Below, one piece after another: positions 36,250 to 43,900 of a DNA stretch of 64,000 nucleotides. The stretch is from Nocardiopsis_B sediminis. GTDB taxonomy: Bacteria > Actinomycetota > Actinomycetes > Streptosporangiales > Streptosporangiaceae. A model generated the notes under the pieces. The model had not been told where the DNA came from, made no database searches, and saw only the letters and a list, made by a program, of their open reading frames with translations. Position 1 is the first letter of the stretch. Every line of letters starts with the position of its first letter. The stretch spans positions 1 through 64,000 of the forward strand of contig NZ_JBHSBH010000020.1 in the NCBI RefSeq assembly GCF_042650565.1, given 5' to 3'. The translations under genes and the position numbers were made by a program.

Positions 36250-37250
36250 CCGTCAACGTCGGCGTGATCGGCGCCGGGATGATCGGCGCCGACCACATCC
36301 GCCGCCTGACCACGGTGGTGAGCGGGGCGCGGGTACGGGCCGTCACCGACATCGACGCCGGCCGCGCCGCCGCGGTCGCCGGCTCCGTGGGCGCGCGGGC
36401 GCTGCCCGGCGACGCGGAGGTGATCGGGGCGGGCGACGTCGACGCGGTGCTGGTCGCCTCCTGGGGCGCGGCGCACGCGGAGTCGGTGCTCGCGGCCATC
36501 GAGGCGGGCAAGCCCGTGTTCTGCGAGAAGCCGCTCGCCACAACGGCGGAGGACTGCCTGCGCATCGCGGACGCCGAGCAGCGGCACGGCGCGCGCCTGG
36601 TGCAGGTGGGGTTCATGCGCCGCTACGACCCCGGCTACCGGGAGATGAAGCGGATCATCGACGCCGGCGACATCGGCACCCCGCTGATGGTGCACTGCGC
36701 GCACCGCAACGCCACGGTGCCCGAGTCCTACCACTCCGCGATGGCCGCGCACGACACCGCGATCCACGAGATCGACGTCGTCCGCTGGCTGCTGTCCGAC
36801 GAGATCGTCTCCGCGCAGGTCCTCACGCCGCGCCGGACCGCCCACCGGTTCGAGCACCTCCAGGACCCGCAGATCATGCTCTTCGAGACCGCCGACGGCG
36901 CGCGCGTGGACGTCGAGGTGTTCGTGAACTGCCGGTACGGCTACGACATCCAGTGCGAGGCGGTGGGCGAGACCGGCACGGTGCGGCTGCCCGACCCGGC
37001 GGCGCCCGCGGTGCGCACCGCGGGACGATCGGCCACCTCCGTCCTCCAGGACTGGAAGGACCGGTTCGCCGAGGCCTACGACGTCGAGATCCAGGAATGG
37101 GTCGACTCCGTGGCGGCCGGGGCCCCCGCCGGGCCGAGTGCCTGGGACGGCTACGCCGCCGCGATGATCAGCGACGCCACCGTCGAGGCGCTCCACTCGG
37201 GGCGGATCGTCGGCACCGGCATCAAGGCCCGGCCGGACTTCTACGCATGA
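36246..37250 (+). CDS. iolG: Inositol 2-dehydrogenase IolG
   Basis: The 334-residue Gfo/Idh/MocA enzyme oxidises myo-inositol to 2-keto-myo-inositol with NAD. It has GAGMIGADHI (NAD binding, 9-18), catalytic Lys95 in FCEKPLATT, FMRRYDPGY, and HDTAIHEIDVVRWLL with the catalytic Asp-His pair typical of IolG. ATG 36246 overlaps the stop of the ATPase gene. It is a distant paralogue of the dehydrogenase at 26507. Confidence 0.92.
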   Translation: MTVNVGVIGAGMIGADHIRRLTTVVSGARVRAVTDIDAGRAAAVAGSVGARALPGDAEVIGAGDVDAVLVASWGAAHAESVLAAIEAGKPVFCEKPLATTAEDCLRIADAEQRHGARLVQVGFMRRYDPGYREMKRIIDAGDIGTPLMVHCAHRNATVPESYHSAMAAHDTAIHEIDVVRWLLSDEIVSAQVLTPRRTAHRFEHLQDPQIMLFETADGARVDVEVFVNCRYGYDIQCEAVGETGTVRLPDPAAPAVRTAGRSATSVLQDWKDRFAEAYDVEIQEWVDSVAAGAPAGPSAWDGYAAAMISDATVEALHSGRIVGTGIKARPDFYA

Positions 37251-37287
37251 GCCGTGCGCGAGAGCACCCCGGAGAGAGGAGAGGCCC

Positions 37288-38154
37288 GTGAAGATCGCCC
37301 TCGACCCCTACATGCTCCGCGGCCTGCCCATGGGCGAGATGGTGCGGACGGCGGCCGACATCGGCTACCGGTGGATCGAGCTGTCGCCGCGCGCCGAGTT
37401 CATGCCGTTCTTCCTGCACCCGCGGGCCGATGACGCCCGGGTCGCCGAGCTGAAGGAGGCGCTGCGCGCGACCGGGACCGGGCTGTCGAGCATCCTCCCG
37501 CTGTACAGGTGGTCCAGCCCGATCGAGGAGGAGCGGCGGGCCGCCGTCCGCTACTGGCGGCGGATGATCGAGGTCGCCGTGGAGCTGGACTGCCGGCTGA
37601 TGAACTCCGAGTTCAACGGTCGCCCGGAGCTGGCGGCCGAGAGCGAGGCCGCGTTCTGGCGGTCGCTGGAGGAGCTGCTGCCCGTCTTCGAGCGCGAGGG
37701 CATCGCCCTCAACCTCGAAGCCCACCCCGACGACTTCATCGAGGTCAACGGGCCCGCGGTCGACCTCGTCCGGGCGATCAACAAGCCGTGGGTCAACTAC
37801 CTGTACTGCGCACCGCACACCTTCCACCTCTCGGGCGAGGCCCCCGGCGCCGACATCCGGGCGATGCTCGATTACGCCGGGGACCGGCTCGCGCACCTGC
37901 ACATCGCGGACTCCTTCGACCACAAGGGTTCGTCGGGGCTGCGCTACATCCTCAACCCGCCCGGGACGCCCGCGCGGATCCACCAGCACCTCGACATCGG
38001 ACAGGGGGAGGTGGACTGGGACGTGTTCTTCTCGACCCTGCGCGACATCGGGTTCGACGGGGTGGCCACGGCGTGCGTGTTCGCGTGGGAGGAGCGCGCC
38101 GTCGAGTCGAGCGCGTTCATGCTGGAGCGGATCACCAAGGAACTCGGGGGGTGA
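37288..38154 (+). CDS. Sugar phosphate isomerase/epimerase (IolH/IolI-like)
   Basis: The 288-residue xylose-isomerase-like TIM barrel begins KIALDPYMLRGLPMGEMVRTAADIGY (broken after the first strand) and has metal-site segments LNLEAHPDDFIEVNG, LHIADSF and HQHLDIGQGEVDW, the last typical of inosose isomerases. It probably interconverts inosose isomers or has an IolH-type role. GTG 37288 follows GGAGAGAGGAGAGG. It ends the inositol operon; 39 bp separate it from an unrelated gene. Confidence 0.88.
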   Translation: MKIALDPYMLRGLPMGEMVRTAADIGYRWIELSPRAEFMPFFLHPRADDARVAELKEALRATGTGLSSILPLYRWSSPIEEERRAAVRYWRRMIEVAVELDCRLMNSEFNGRPELAAESEAAFWRSLEELLPVFEREGIALNLEAHPDDFIEVNGPAVDLVRAINKPWVNYLYCAPHTFHLSGEAPGADIRAMLDYAGDRLAHLHIADSFDHKGSSGLRYILNPPGTPARIHQHLDIGQGEVDWDVFFSTLRDIGFDGVATACVFAWEERAVESSAFMLERITKELGG

Positions 38155-38193
38155 GCGGGGCGCCGGGGTGCTGGGTTGGTAGCGTCCCGGGCC

Positions 38194-38967
38194 ATGACGA
38201 CGGTCGATGGTGGTGCGGAACGCCTGGTGCGGGCGATGGGGCTGCTGGAGGAGTGCGAACGGCGGCTCTGGGACCACGCGGACACCGGTGACGGGATCGC
38301 CGGCCTGATCGCCGAGGCCCGGCGCCGCTACGACGAGGTCGAGCGCGCGATCATGCCCGGCGACACCGGGACCGCCGCCACGATCGCCATCGGGCGCTCC
38401 ATGGCGGCGGCACTGGACCTGCGGTTCTGCATCGACCGAGCCGCCGACCTGAATTCCGGGTGGGACTGGGAGTGGGACGGCCCGCCCCTCGGGGGGATGC
38501 GCGAGGAGGACCACGAGGGCGTCAGCGAGCCGTTCGCCCGGCAGGCGGCCGAGGCGGCGCGGGCGGCACTGGACGCCGACCCCGACGAGGAGCGCCTCGG
38601 CGATTTCGAGTGGTCGGACGGCAGTCGCGTCTACGGGACCGTCGGGAACGTGTGCGCCGATGCCGACGCCATGATCGCCGAGGGGATCGGCGACCTGGCG
38701 CGGAACGAGCTTCGCGGAATGCTGAAGCTGGTGCTGGAGATCCACCGCCCCGGGCGGCCCATCGCCGAGCACGACCTCATCGCCCGGATCCCGGGCGAGA
38801 AGGACGGGCCGCTCGCCATCGACTGGTCGGACATCCCGGTCGAGGAAGCGCTGGAGTTGCCGCTGCCTCCCGGGCGCCCGTTGCGGATGGACGCGAAGAC
38901 CTGCTTTTACGGTTCCGGACAGGGATGGGCGGCGGAGGAGCCGGCGAAATACCGAACCCCGTTCTAG
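38194..38967 (+). CDS. Uncharacterised cytoplasmic protein
   Basis: The 257-residue protein is acidic and mostly helical at the N-terminus (LVRAMGLLEECERRLWDHADTGD) with WDWEWDGPP, DFEWSDGSRVYGTVGNVC and DAKTCFYGSGQGW segments later. No family is recognised. ATG 38194 is preceded by GGTAGCGTCCCGGGCC, where TAGCGT may be a -10 box for leaderless transcription. It does not belong to the inositol operon by content, and a new leaderless promoter follows it. Confidence 0.6.
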   Translation: MTTVDGGAERLVRAMGLLEECERRLWDHADTGDGIAGLIAEARRRYDEVERAIMPGDTGTAATIAIGRSMAAALDLRFCIDRAADLNSGWDWEWDGPPLGGMREEDHEGVSEPFARQAAEAARAALDADPDEERLGDFEWSDGSRVYGTVGNVCADADAMIAEGIGDLARNELRGMLKLVLEIHRPGRPIAEHDLIARIPGEKDGPLAIDWSDIPVEEALELPLPPGRPLRMDAKTCFYGSGQGWAAEEPAKYRTPF

Positions 38968-39000
38968 TCGCGGGGGCGGCGAGTGGGTAAAGTGCCGCGC

Positions 39001-39774
39001 ATGGAGCTGAATGGAGTTTCCGCCCTTGTCTCCGGCGGCGCCAGTGGGCTCGGTGCCGCCACCGTGAAGGAGCTGGCGTCGGCCGGCGCGAGCGTCGTCG
39101 TCGCCGACCTTGACGCCGAGCGCGGCACGGCGCTGGCGAAGGAGGCCGGGGGCGTGTTCGTCGCCACCGACGTCTCCGACGAGGCCCAGGTCCAGGCCGC
39201 CGTGCAGGCGGCGGTCGACACCGGCAAGCCGCTGCGCGTCGCCGTCTCCTGCGCCGGGATCGGCTGGGCCACCCGGACCGTGAACCGTGAGGGCGCCCCG
39301 CACGACCTCGCGAGCTACAAGAAGGTCATCGACGTCAACCTCATCGGCACGTTCAACGTGCTGCGCCTGGCCGCCGCCGTCATGGCCGGGACCGAGCCGG
39401 TCAACGCCGACGGCGAGCGCGGCGCGATCGTCAACACCGCCTCCCTCGCGGGGATCGAGGGTCAGATCGGCCAGATCGCCTACTCCTCGTCCAAGGGCGG
39501 CATCATCGGCATGACCGTCCCGGCGGCGCGCGACCTCGCGGCCATCGGGGTGCGGGTCAACACCGTCGCGCCGGGCATCCTCGACACCCCCATCTACGGG
39601 CAGGGCCCCGAGGCCGAGGCGTTCAAGGAGCGGCTGGCCGCGCCCGTTCCCTTCCCCAAGCGGCTGGGTACGCCCGCCGAATTCGCCAAGCTGGTGCGGG
39701 CGCTCCTGGAGAACGGCTACATCAACGCCGAGGTCGTCCGGATCGACGGCGGCCTGCGCATGCAGCCCAAGTAA
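39001..39774 (+). CDS. Short-chain dehydrogenase, probable 3-hydroxyacyl-CoA dehydrogenase (type II)
   Basis: The 257-residue SDR has the NAD motif SGGASGLGAAT (11-21), active-site Ser in NTASLAGIEGQ, and catalytic YSSSK (Tyr/Lys). The long loop GTEPVNADGERGAIVN and the C-terminal FPKRLGTPAEFAKLV match HSD17B10-type 3-hydroxyacyl-CoA dehydrogenases of beta-oxidation. ATG 39001 is preceded by TAAAGT (38988-38993) exactly 7 nt away, a classic leaderless start. The enoyl-CoA hydratase gene follows 11 bp later, supporting a beta-oxidation role. Confidence 0.92.
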   Translation: MELNGVSALVSGGASGLGAATVKELASAGASVVVADLDAERGTALAKEAGGVFVATDVSDEAQVQAAVQAAVDTGKPLRVAVSCAGIGWATRTVNREGAPHDLASYKKVIDVNLIGTFNVLRLAAAVMAGTEPVNADGERGAIVNTASLAGIEGQIGQIAYSSSKGGIIGMTVPAARDLAAIGVRVNTVAPGILDTPIYGQGPEAEAFKERLAAPVPFPKRLGTPAEFAKLVRALLENGYINAEVVRIDGGLRMQPK

Positions 39775-39785
39775 AGGAGCGCGGC

Positions 39786-40550
39786 ATGTCGGACGAGGTG
39801 CAGTACACGGCAGAGGACGGCGTCGCCGTCATCACCATCGACCGGCCCCGGGCCCGCAACGCGGTCAACGCCGCTGTGGCCCAGGGCATCGCCGACGCGC
39901 TCGACGACCTGGACGCCCGCTCCGACCTGGCCGTCGGGATCCTCACCGGTGCGGGCGGCACGTTCAGCTCCGGGATGGACCTGAAGGCGTTCATGGCGGG
40001 CGAGGTGCCCGTGGTGGACGGGCGCGGGTTCGCCGGGTTCGCGCAGCGGCCGCCGCGCAAGCCGCTGATCGCCGCGGTCGAGGGGTACGCGCTCGCGGGC
40101 GGCTTCGAGGCGGTACTCGCCTGCGACCTGGTTGTGGCCGCCGAGGACGCGAAGTTCGGCATCCCTGAGGTCAAGCGGGGGCTGGTCGCGGGCGGCGGCG
40201 GGCTGCTGCGGCTGCCCGCCCGCATCCCGCGCAACATCGCCATGGAGTTCGCCCTCACCGGCGACCTCGTGGACGCGCCGCGGCTGGCCGCGCTCGGCCT
40301 GGTCAACACGGTGACCCCCAGCGGGGGCGCGCTGGCCGGGGCCCGCGAACTCGCGGCCCGCATCGCCGTCAACGCCCCATTGGCGCTCGCGGTCTCCAAG
40401 CGCGTGGTCACGGAGTCGGCCGACTGGCCGGCCGGTGAGACCTGGCAGCGGCAGGACGATCTCATCCTCCCGGTGTTCGCCAGCCACGACGCGATGGAGG
40501 GCGCCGCGGCCTTCGCCGAAAAGCGCCCGCCGGTGTGGCGGGGGGAGTGA
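39786..40550 (+). CDS. Enoyl-CoA hydratase/isomerase (crotonase) family protein
   Basis: The 254-residue crotonase has the oxyanion-hole segments GGTFSSGMDLKAF and AVEGYALAGGFEAVLACDLVVA. At the catalytic positions EVKRGLVAGGGGLLRLP contains one Glu-equivalent region; the usual second Glu is replaced, so it may be an isomerase or acyl-CoA hydrolase-like member rather than a hydratase. AAAGGAGCGCGGC precedes ATG 39786. It forms a two-gene operon with the SDR. Confidence 0.9.
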   Translation: MSDEVQYTAEDGVAVITIDRPRARNAVNAAVAQGIADALDDLDARSDLAVGILTGAGGTFSSGMDLKAFMAGEVPVVDGRGFAGFAQRPPRKPLIAAVEGYALAGGFEAVLACDLVVAAEDAKFGIPEVKRGLVAGGGGLLRLPARIPRNIAMEFALTGDLVDAPRLAALGLVNTVTPSGGALAGARELAARIAVNAPLALAVSKRVVTESADWPAGETWQRQDDLILPVFASHDAMEGAAAFAEKRPPVWRGE

Positions 40551-40588
40551 CAGCCGTGGTGTGGCGGCGGAGTGGCTGAGGCGGGCGC

Positions 40589-41056
40589 TCAGCGGGCGTT
40601 GAGGTCTTGGAGTTCCTGGAGCCCGGCGAGGGTGCGTTCCGCGAGGGTGGGCTCGACGGAGTCCTGGCCGTGGTGGCGACGGTCCTCGTTGGCGGCCGCG
40701 AGCTGGTGGGGCGTCCCGATGATGTAGGGCCGCACCAGGTGGGCGGCCTCCTCCCGGCAGTCGCGCGGGGTGCCGGGCGTCGCGGCCTGGAACCGCTCCC
40801 AGAGGAGGTAGGGGCGGGTGATCTCGGTGGCGGTCATGTCGGCCTCCACCGGGACCCGGACCGTGGCCCTGCGCCGGGGTGGGATGACCGGGACGTCGGC
40901 CCCGGGGCCGGCCGCGCGGGGTATGGCGCGCATGAGGCGGCGGGCCTGCGTGCTGCGCGGGCGCAGCGGCACGGTGCGGGCGTGGATGGTCAGGGCCACG
41001 AGCAAGGCGGAGGCGATCCAGAGACCGCACGCGCTGAAAATGATAAAGTTCGTCAC
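40589..41056 (-). CDS. Small membrane-anchored protein
   Basis: The 155-residue product has one N-terminal helix (TNFIIFSACGLWIASALLVA) and a polar, Arg-rich remainder with TEITRPYLLWERFQAATPG and a helical C-terminus (TLAERTLAGLQELQDLNAR). GTG 41056 is preferred: the region upstream (frame open to 41173) is the AT-rich spacer, and AGGAG lies 10 nt upstream. No family recognised. It is convergent with the crotonase gene and upstream-adjacent to the ATPase/DUF397 module. Confidence 0.55.
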   Translation of the reverse strand: MTNFIIFSACGLWIASALLVALTIHARTVPLRPRSTQARRLMRAIPRAAGPGADVPVIPPRRRATVRVPVEADMTATEITRPYLLWERFQAATPGTPRDCREEAAHLVRPYIIGTPHQLAAANEDRRHHGQDSVEPTLAERTLAGLQELQDLNAR

Positions 41057-41291
41057 AGCTCTTCTGCTCCTGGTTCTGGCAGGACGGGGGGCGAGGCCCC
41101 GGTTAGGTGTTCCAGCACCTATCGGGGCCGTTCTTTTGGGTGCGCTGGACACTCTACACGCTTGGAAATGCATTTCAACGAGAGTTCATATGGCGAATTT
41201 GAGTGACGTTTGTCCATTGATTTCAGTAGATGAATGAACTTGAATCGATGGATAATGTTTTATTTTCCGGGCAAATGTCCTCTTTGGGAGG
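41057..41291. other. Strikingly AT-rich spacer with a 12-bp palindrome
   Basis: Bases 41161-41280 contain only about 38% G+C by my count, against well over 70% nearby. No gene is seen. GAAATGCATTTC (41165-41176) is a perfect palindrome upstream of the small membrane protein gene and could be an operator. The composition suggests either regulatory DNA or recently acquired sequence. Confidence 0.6.
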
Positions 41292-41340
41292 CCCGCGTGC
41301 CGATGCCTTCCTCTCCCCGGCAGAGGCACCGGCACGCGGG
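41292..41340 (-). terminator. Terminator hairpin after the ATPase gene
   Basis: CCCGCGTGCCG (41292-41302) pairs with CGGCACGCGGG (41330-41340), extended inward by TGCC/GGCA after one mismatch. It lies 5 bp downstream of the ATPase stop on the minus strand; on the plus strand it is followed by GGTTTTC. Confidence 0.7.
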
Positions 41341-41345
41341 GGTTT

Positions 41346-41798
41346 TCAGGCGATTCGCGGCGTAATGGCCGTGGACCTGGCGTGACTGGTGCTCCATGTG
41401 AGCGTGAAGGTGACGCCGGTACGCGGGTGGGCGAGGGGTGCCCAGGAGTCGGCGAAGTGGTCGATCAGCGCAAGACCGCGCCCGTGCTGCGCCATCGGGG
41501 TGAGGGGGCGGATGAAGGGAAGTGTCCCGCCGGCGGGACACCCTTCGTCGTCTACCTCCATGGTCACGCGGCGCTGGTCGAGCTTGATGGTGACCTGGAA
41601 GACGCCGCCCCGGCCGCTGGCCGTGTACCGGAGGCTGTTGGTCACGGCTTCGGAGAGGCAGAGGACGGCAGCGGCGGCGGTGTCGTCGGGGATGGCGTAT
41701 CCGGAGTGGACGGCCATGACCTGGTCGGCCCAGATGCGGGCTTCGCGGACCTGCTCGGCCCATCCGGGGAATTCGCGCGTATAGGACATCCCCATCAC
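41346..41798 (-). CDS. Histidine-kinase-like ATPase (RsbW/AbaA type)
   Basis: The 150-residue protein is a stand-alone GHKL ATPase domain: N-box LCLSEAVTNSLRYTASG (about 47-63), G1 box VDDEGCPAGG and G2 box HGRGLALIDHFAD. Such proteins act as anti-sigma kinases or as partners of XRE-DUF397 modules in actinobacteria (AbaA/WhiJ-type loci). GTG 41798 overlaps the stop of a 39-residue peptide gene (GTGA). The XRE regulator and DUF397 genes are divergent. Partner and target are unknown. Confidence 0.85.
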   Translation of the reverse strand: MMGMSYTREFPGWAEQVREARIWADQVMAVHSGYAIPDDTAAAAVLCLSEAVTNSLRYTASGRGGVFQVTIKLDQRRVTMEVDDEGCPAGGTLPFIRPLTPMAQHGRGLALIDHFADSWAPLAHPRTGVTFTLTWSTSHARSTAITPRIA

Positions 41799-41914
41799 CG
41801 CCCCATGACGATGTGCGAGCGCCGGTATTCGGTCTCCCCGACATAGGGGCGCACCCGCCGAGCGCGCCGCCTCGGGTCTTTTCCGCGGCGGGATTGCATG
41901 CCGCTGGTGTTCAT
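41795..41914 (-). CDS. 39-residue Arg-rich peptide coupled to the ATPase
   Basis: The gene starts at ATG 41914, seven nucleotides after AAGGAGGG (41929-41922), and ends at TGA 41795-41797 overlapping the ATPase GTG. The peptide is strongly basic (RRRARRVRPYVGETEYRRSH in the second half) and has no membrane segment or cysteine. Strong ribosome binding site plus coupling argue for a real gene. It may modulate or be bound by the ATPase, or bind nucleic acid; no family is recognised. Confidence 0.6.
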   Translation of the reverse strand: MNTSGMQSRRGKDPRRRARRVRPYVGETEYRRSHIVMGR

Positions 41915-42017
41915 GGTGTGGCCCTCCTTGGATTGGTCAGGTCCCTTTCCTTGCTCAGGAACACCATGAACGATCCGGAATCCAGTGCGCTAGAAACATC
42001 ACTGCCGCGTCAAGAAG

Positions 42018-42041
42018 GATCATGTTCTATGATGCATGATC
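42018..42041. promoter_or_regulatory. Dyad GATCATG-N10-CATGATC upstream of the XRE gene
   Basis: GATCATG (42018-42024) and CATGATC (42035-42041) form 7-bp arms in an AT-rich stretch between the divergent peptide/ATPase and XRE genes. XRE regulators often bind such dyads to control their own operon; this is inference. Confidence 0.4.
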
Positions 42042-42095
42042 GTATTATCATCACGCATTGCTGATGGAACGGCAGATCTATGGAAGGGATACACC

Positions 42096-42932
42096 ATGGG
42101 TCGGAGTGCGAAGCAACACCAAAAGCGGATAGGTAGGGAAATTCGGGCGGCCCGCGACAGAATGGGCCTCACGCAATCCCAGGTGGCCGACGCGTTGTCG
42201 GTCGTGCAGTCCGCGGTTTCGGCGTGGGAATCCGGTGTCAATGGAGTGTCGGCAGAGCAGGCGGCTCAGCTCGACAAGCTGCTCGGAACCTCTGGCGTGA
42301 TCCAGCGGGCTTGGAACAAGGCCAACACCACTGATGCGCTGCCCGAGTGGTACGAACGCGTCGAAGAGCTAGAGCGCAACATCTCCGAGCTGCGCGAATA
42401 TCAGTCGTCGGTCATACCAGGGCTCATCCAGACCGAGGGCTACATCAGGGGCCTGCTTCGCGACTCTGCCCCATGGGCTTCCAAGCAGGAGGTCGAGCGG
42501 ATGGTGAAGTCTCGCTTGAACCGGCAACGAATCTTGGACAGGGACGAGCCTCCGTCGATATCGATGGTGATCGAGGAATCGGTGTTGAAGCGGCACGTCG
42601 GCGCTTCCGATGATCCCGGGACCTTGTCCGTTCAGCTCGCCAGGGTGCTCGATCTCATTGATCGTGGGGTTCTTCGTATGCAGGTCATGCCTGCGGATGC
42701 CGAGTGCCATCCTGGCGCCAGTGGTCCGTTCCGGATCTACACCTTCCCGGATGAGCCCGTGGTCGCGTCGGCGGAACACATGTGGGGGGAACAGGTATCG
42801 GATAAGCGGACGCACGTGCAGCAGTGCACCGCCGTGTTCGGGATACTTCAGTCCGAAGCACGCTCCCCCAGAGCGAGCAGGGATCTGATCAGGAAGGTCA
42901 AGGACGAGCTCGATGAGAAGCCGTACTCCTGA
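42096..42932 (+). CDS. XRE helix-turn-helix regulator with DUF5753 (Scr1/WhiJ type)
   Basis: The 278-residue protein has an N-terminal HTH_3 domain (GREIRAARDRMGLTQSQVADAL, SVVQSAVSAWESGVNGVS, about residues 12-62) and a C-terminal DUF5753 domain (YQSSVIPGLIQTEGYIRGLL through HVQQCTAVFGILQSEA). These actinobacterial regulators pair with DUF397 proteins, as in Streptomyces whiJ-like loci or Scr1/Scr2 toxin-antitoxin-like pairs. ATG 42096 follows GGAAGGGATACACC. Codon use is visibly less GC-biased than in neighbours. The DUF397 gene overlaps its last 20 nt. Confidence 0.92.
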   Translation: MGRSAKQHQKRIGREIRAARDRMGLTQSQVADALSVVQSAVSAWESGVNGVSAEQAAQLDKLLGTSGVIQRAWNKANTTDALPEWYERVEELERNISELREYQSSVIPGLIQTEGYIRGLLRDSAPWASKQEVERMVKSRLNRQRILDRDEPPSISMVIEESVLKRHVGASDDPGTLSVQLARVLDLIDRGVLRMQVMPADAECHPGASGPFRIYTFPDEPVVASAEHMWGEQVSDKRTHVQQCTAVFGILQSEARSPRASRDLIRKVKDELDEKPYS

Positions 42933-43092
42933 GTGGCACAAGAGTTCCTACAGCGGGGCGCAGGGAAGTTGCGTGGAGGTGGCCGAGGGTGAGGTGGTCC
43001 GCATCCGGGACACACAGCACCGGGAGCTCGGCGCACTGGCCTTCCCCGTCCGCGAATGGGGGGCCCTCCTGGCCGACATCGACGCGCTTTGA
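42913..43092 (+). CDS. DUF397 domain protein
   Basis: The 59-residue product has the family core WHKSSYSGAQGSCVEVAEGE followed by VVRIRDTQ...LAFPVREWGALLADI, an almost textbook DUF397 protein. It starts at ATG 42913, inside the XRE gene (20-nt overlap, different frame). In this module DUF397 is the cognate partner, possibly inhibitor target or toxin-like effector, of the XRE-DUF5753 protein. Confidence 0.9.
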   Translation: MRSRTPEWHKSSYSGAQGSCVEVAEGEVVRIRDTQHRELGALAFPVREWGALLADIDAL

Positions 43093-43099
43093 CCACCGG

Positions 43100-43124
43100 C
43101 CTCCCGGATCACCCCTCCGGGAGG
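43100..43124. terminator. Bidirectional terminator hairpin
   Basis: CCTCCCGG (43100-43107) pairs with CCGGGAGG (43117-43124). It sits between the convergent DUF397 and AhpD-like genes and includes the latter's stop codon. Confidence 0.65.
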
Positions 43125-43678
43125 GGGACCCGCAGGGTGCGGAGGAGGGTCGAGAGGAGGTCGTAGTAGCCGACCAGGGTGATCAGCTCGATCACCCCCG
43201 CCTCCCCGAAGTACTTCTCGGCGGCCGCGTGGCAGGCGTCCGAGGCGTCGCGGTCGCGGAGGAGGGCCCTGGCGAAGTCGAGTGCGGCCTTCTCGTCGTC
43301 GGCGAAGGTGCCCGGCGTCCCGTACCCGCCCAGCGCGCTGATCTCCTCCTCGGTCAGCCCGGCCACCGCCGCCAGCCGCCGGTGGGCCGACCACTCGAAC
43401 GAGCTGGCCCGCGCCGTGGCCACCGCCAGGATCACGATCTCGCGCACTCTCACGGATAAAGACGTCCGCGAGCCCACCGCCTCGCTCAGCCCCTGGAGCG
43501 CGGTCCCCACGCTCGGCGCCGCCAGCATGGCATTGAAGGGCCCGTGCAGACGGCCCTCTGGGTCCCGCAGCTCGAACCCCGGCTCGGGGCCGTACTTGCG
43601 CAGGACGCCGTCGTAGATCGCCTGTTGCTCGGCCGTTAGCTCGCCGGGCGCGTACCAGTGGATTCTGCCGTGTCGCAC
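43109..43678 (-). CDS. Carboxymuconolactone decarboxylase/AhpD-family protein
   Basis: The 189-residue helical protein fits the CMD family: FNAMLAAPSVGTALQGLSEAVG, then LSVRVREIVILAVATARASSFEWSAHRRLAAVAGL (split around the catalytic region), DDEKAALDFARALL and GVIELITLVGYYDLLSTLLRTL. The CxxC peroxidase motif of AhpD is absent (ASSFEWSAH at that position), so it is not a peroxidase. GTG 43678 is preceded by CATAAT (43690-43685) 6 nt away, a leaderless start; the frame upstream to 43783 lacks homology-like content. Confidence 0.88.
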   Translation of the reverse strand: MRHGRIHWYAPGELTAEQQAIYDGVLRKYGPEPGFELRDPEGRLHGPFNAMLAAPSVGTALQGLSEAVGSRTSLSVRVREIVILAVATARASSFEWSAHRRLAAVAGLTEEEISALGGYGTPGTFADDEKAALDFARALLRDRDASDACHAAAEKYFGEAGVIELITLVGYYDLLSTLLRTLRVPLPEG

Positions 43679-43900
43679 AGGTCGATTATGGCGTTCGCGG
43701 CCCCTCCCCGTGGGCGGGGCCGCGAATCCGCCGGGTGCGCCCGGCTGCAACTGACCACAACCCCCGTTCCGGCCCGTCCGCACCAGCGCGGCCGGGACCG
43801 GCCAGCGCGCGCACTCAGGGCGATCGAATCGCTACCGTCGGCATGACGTCCGTGGACGGCGCGAGGACCCGCACGGTGCTCCCCACGGACGCGAGGGCCC

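Noticed and set aside
43841..43900. Small peptide gene coupled to the second PIMT-like enzyme
   Set aside because: The only upstream frame with a start runs far into the methyltransferase gene in another register without a nearby stop, so there is no coupled small gene.
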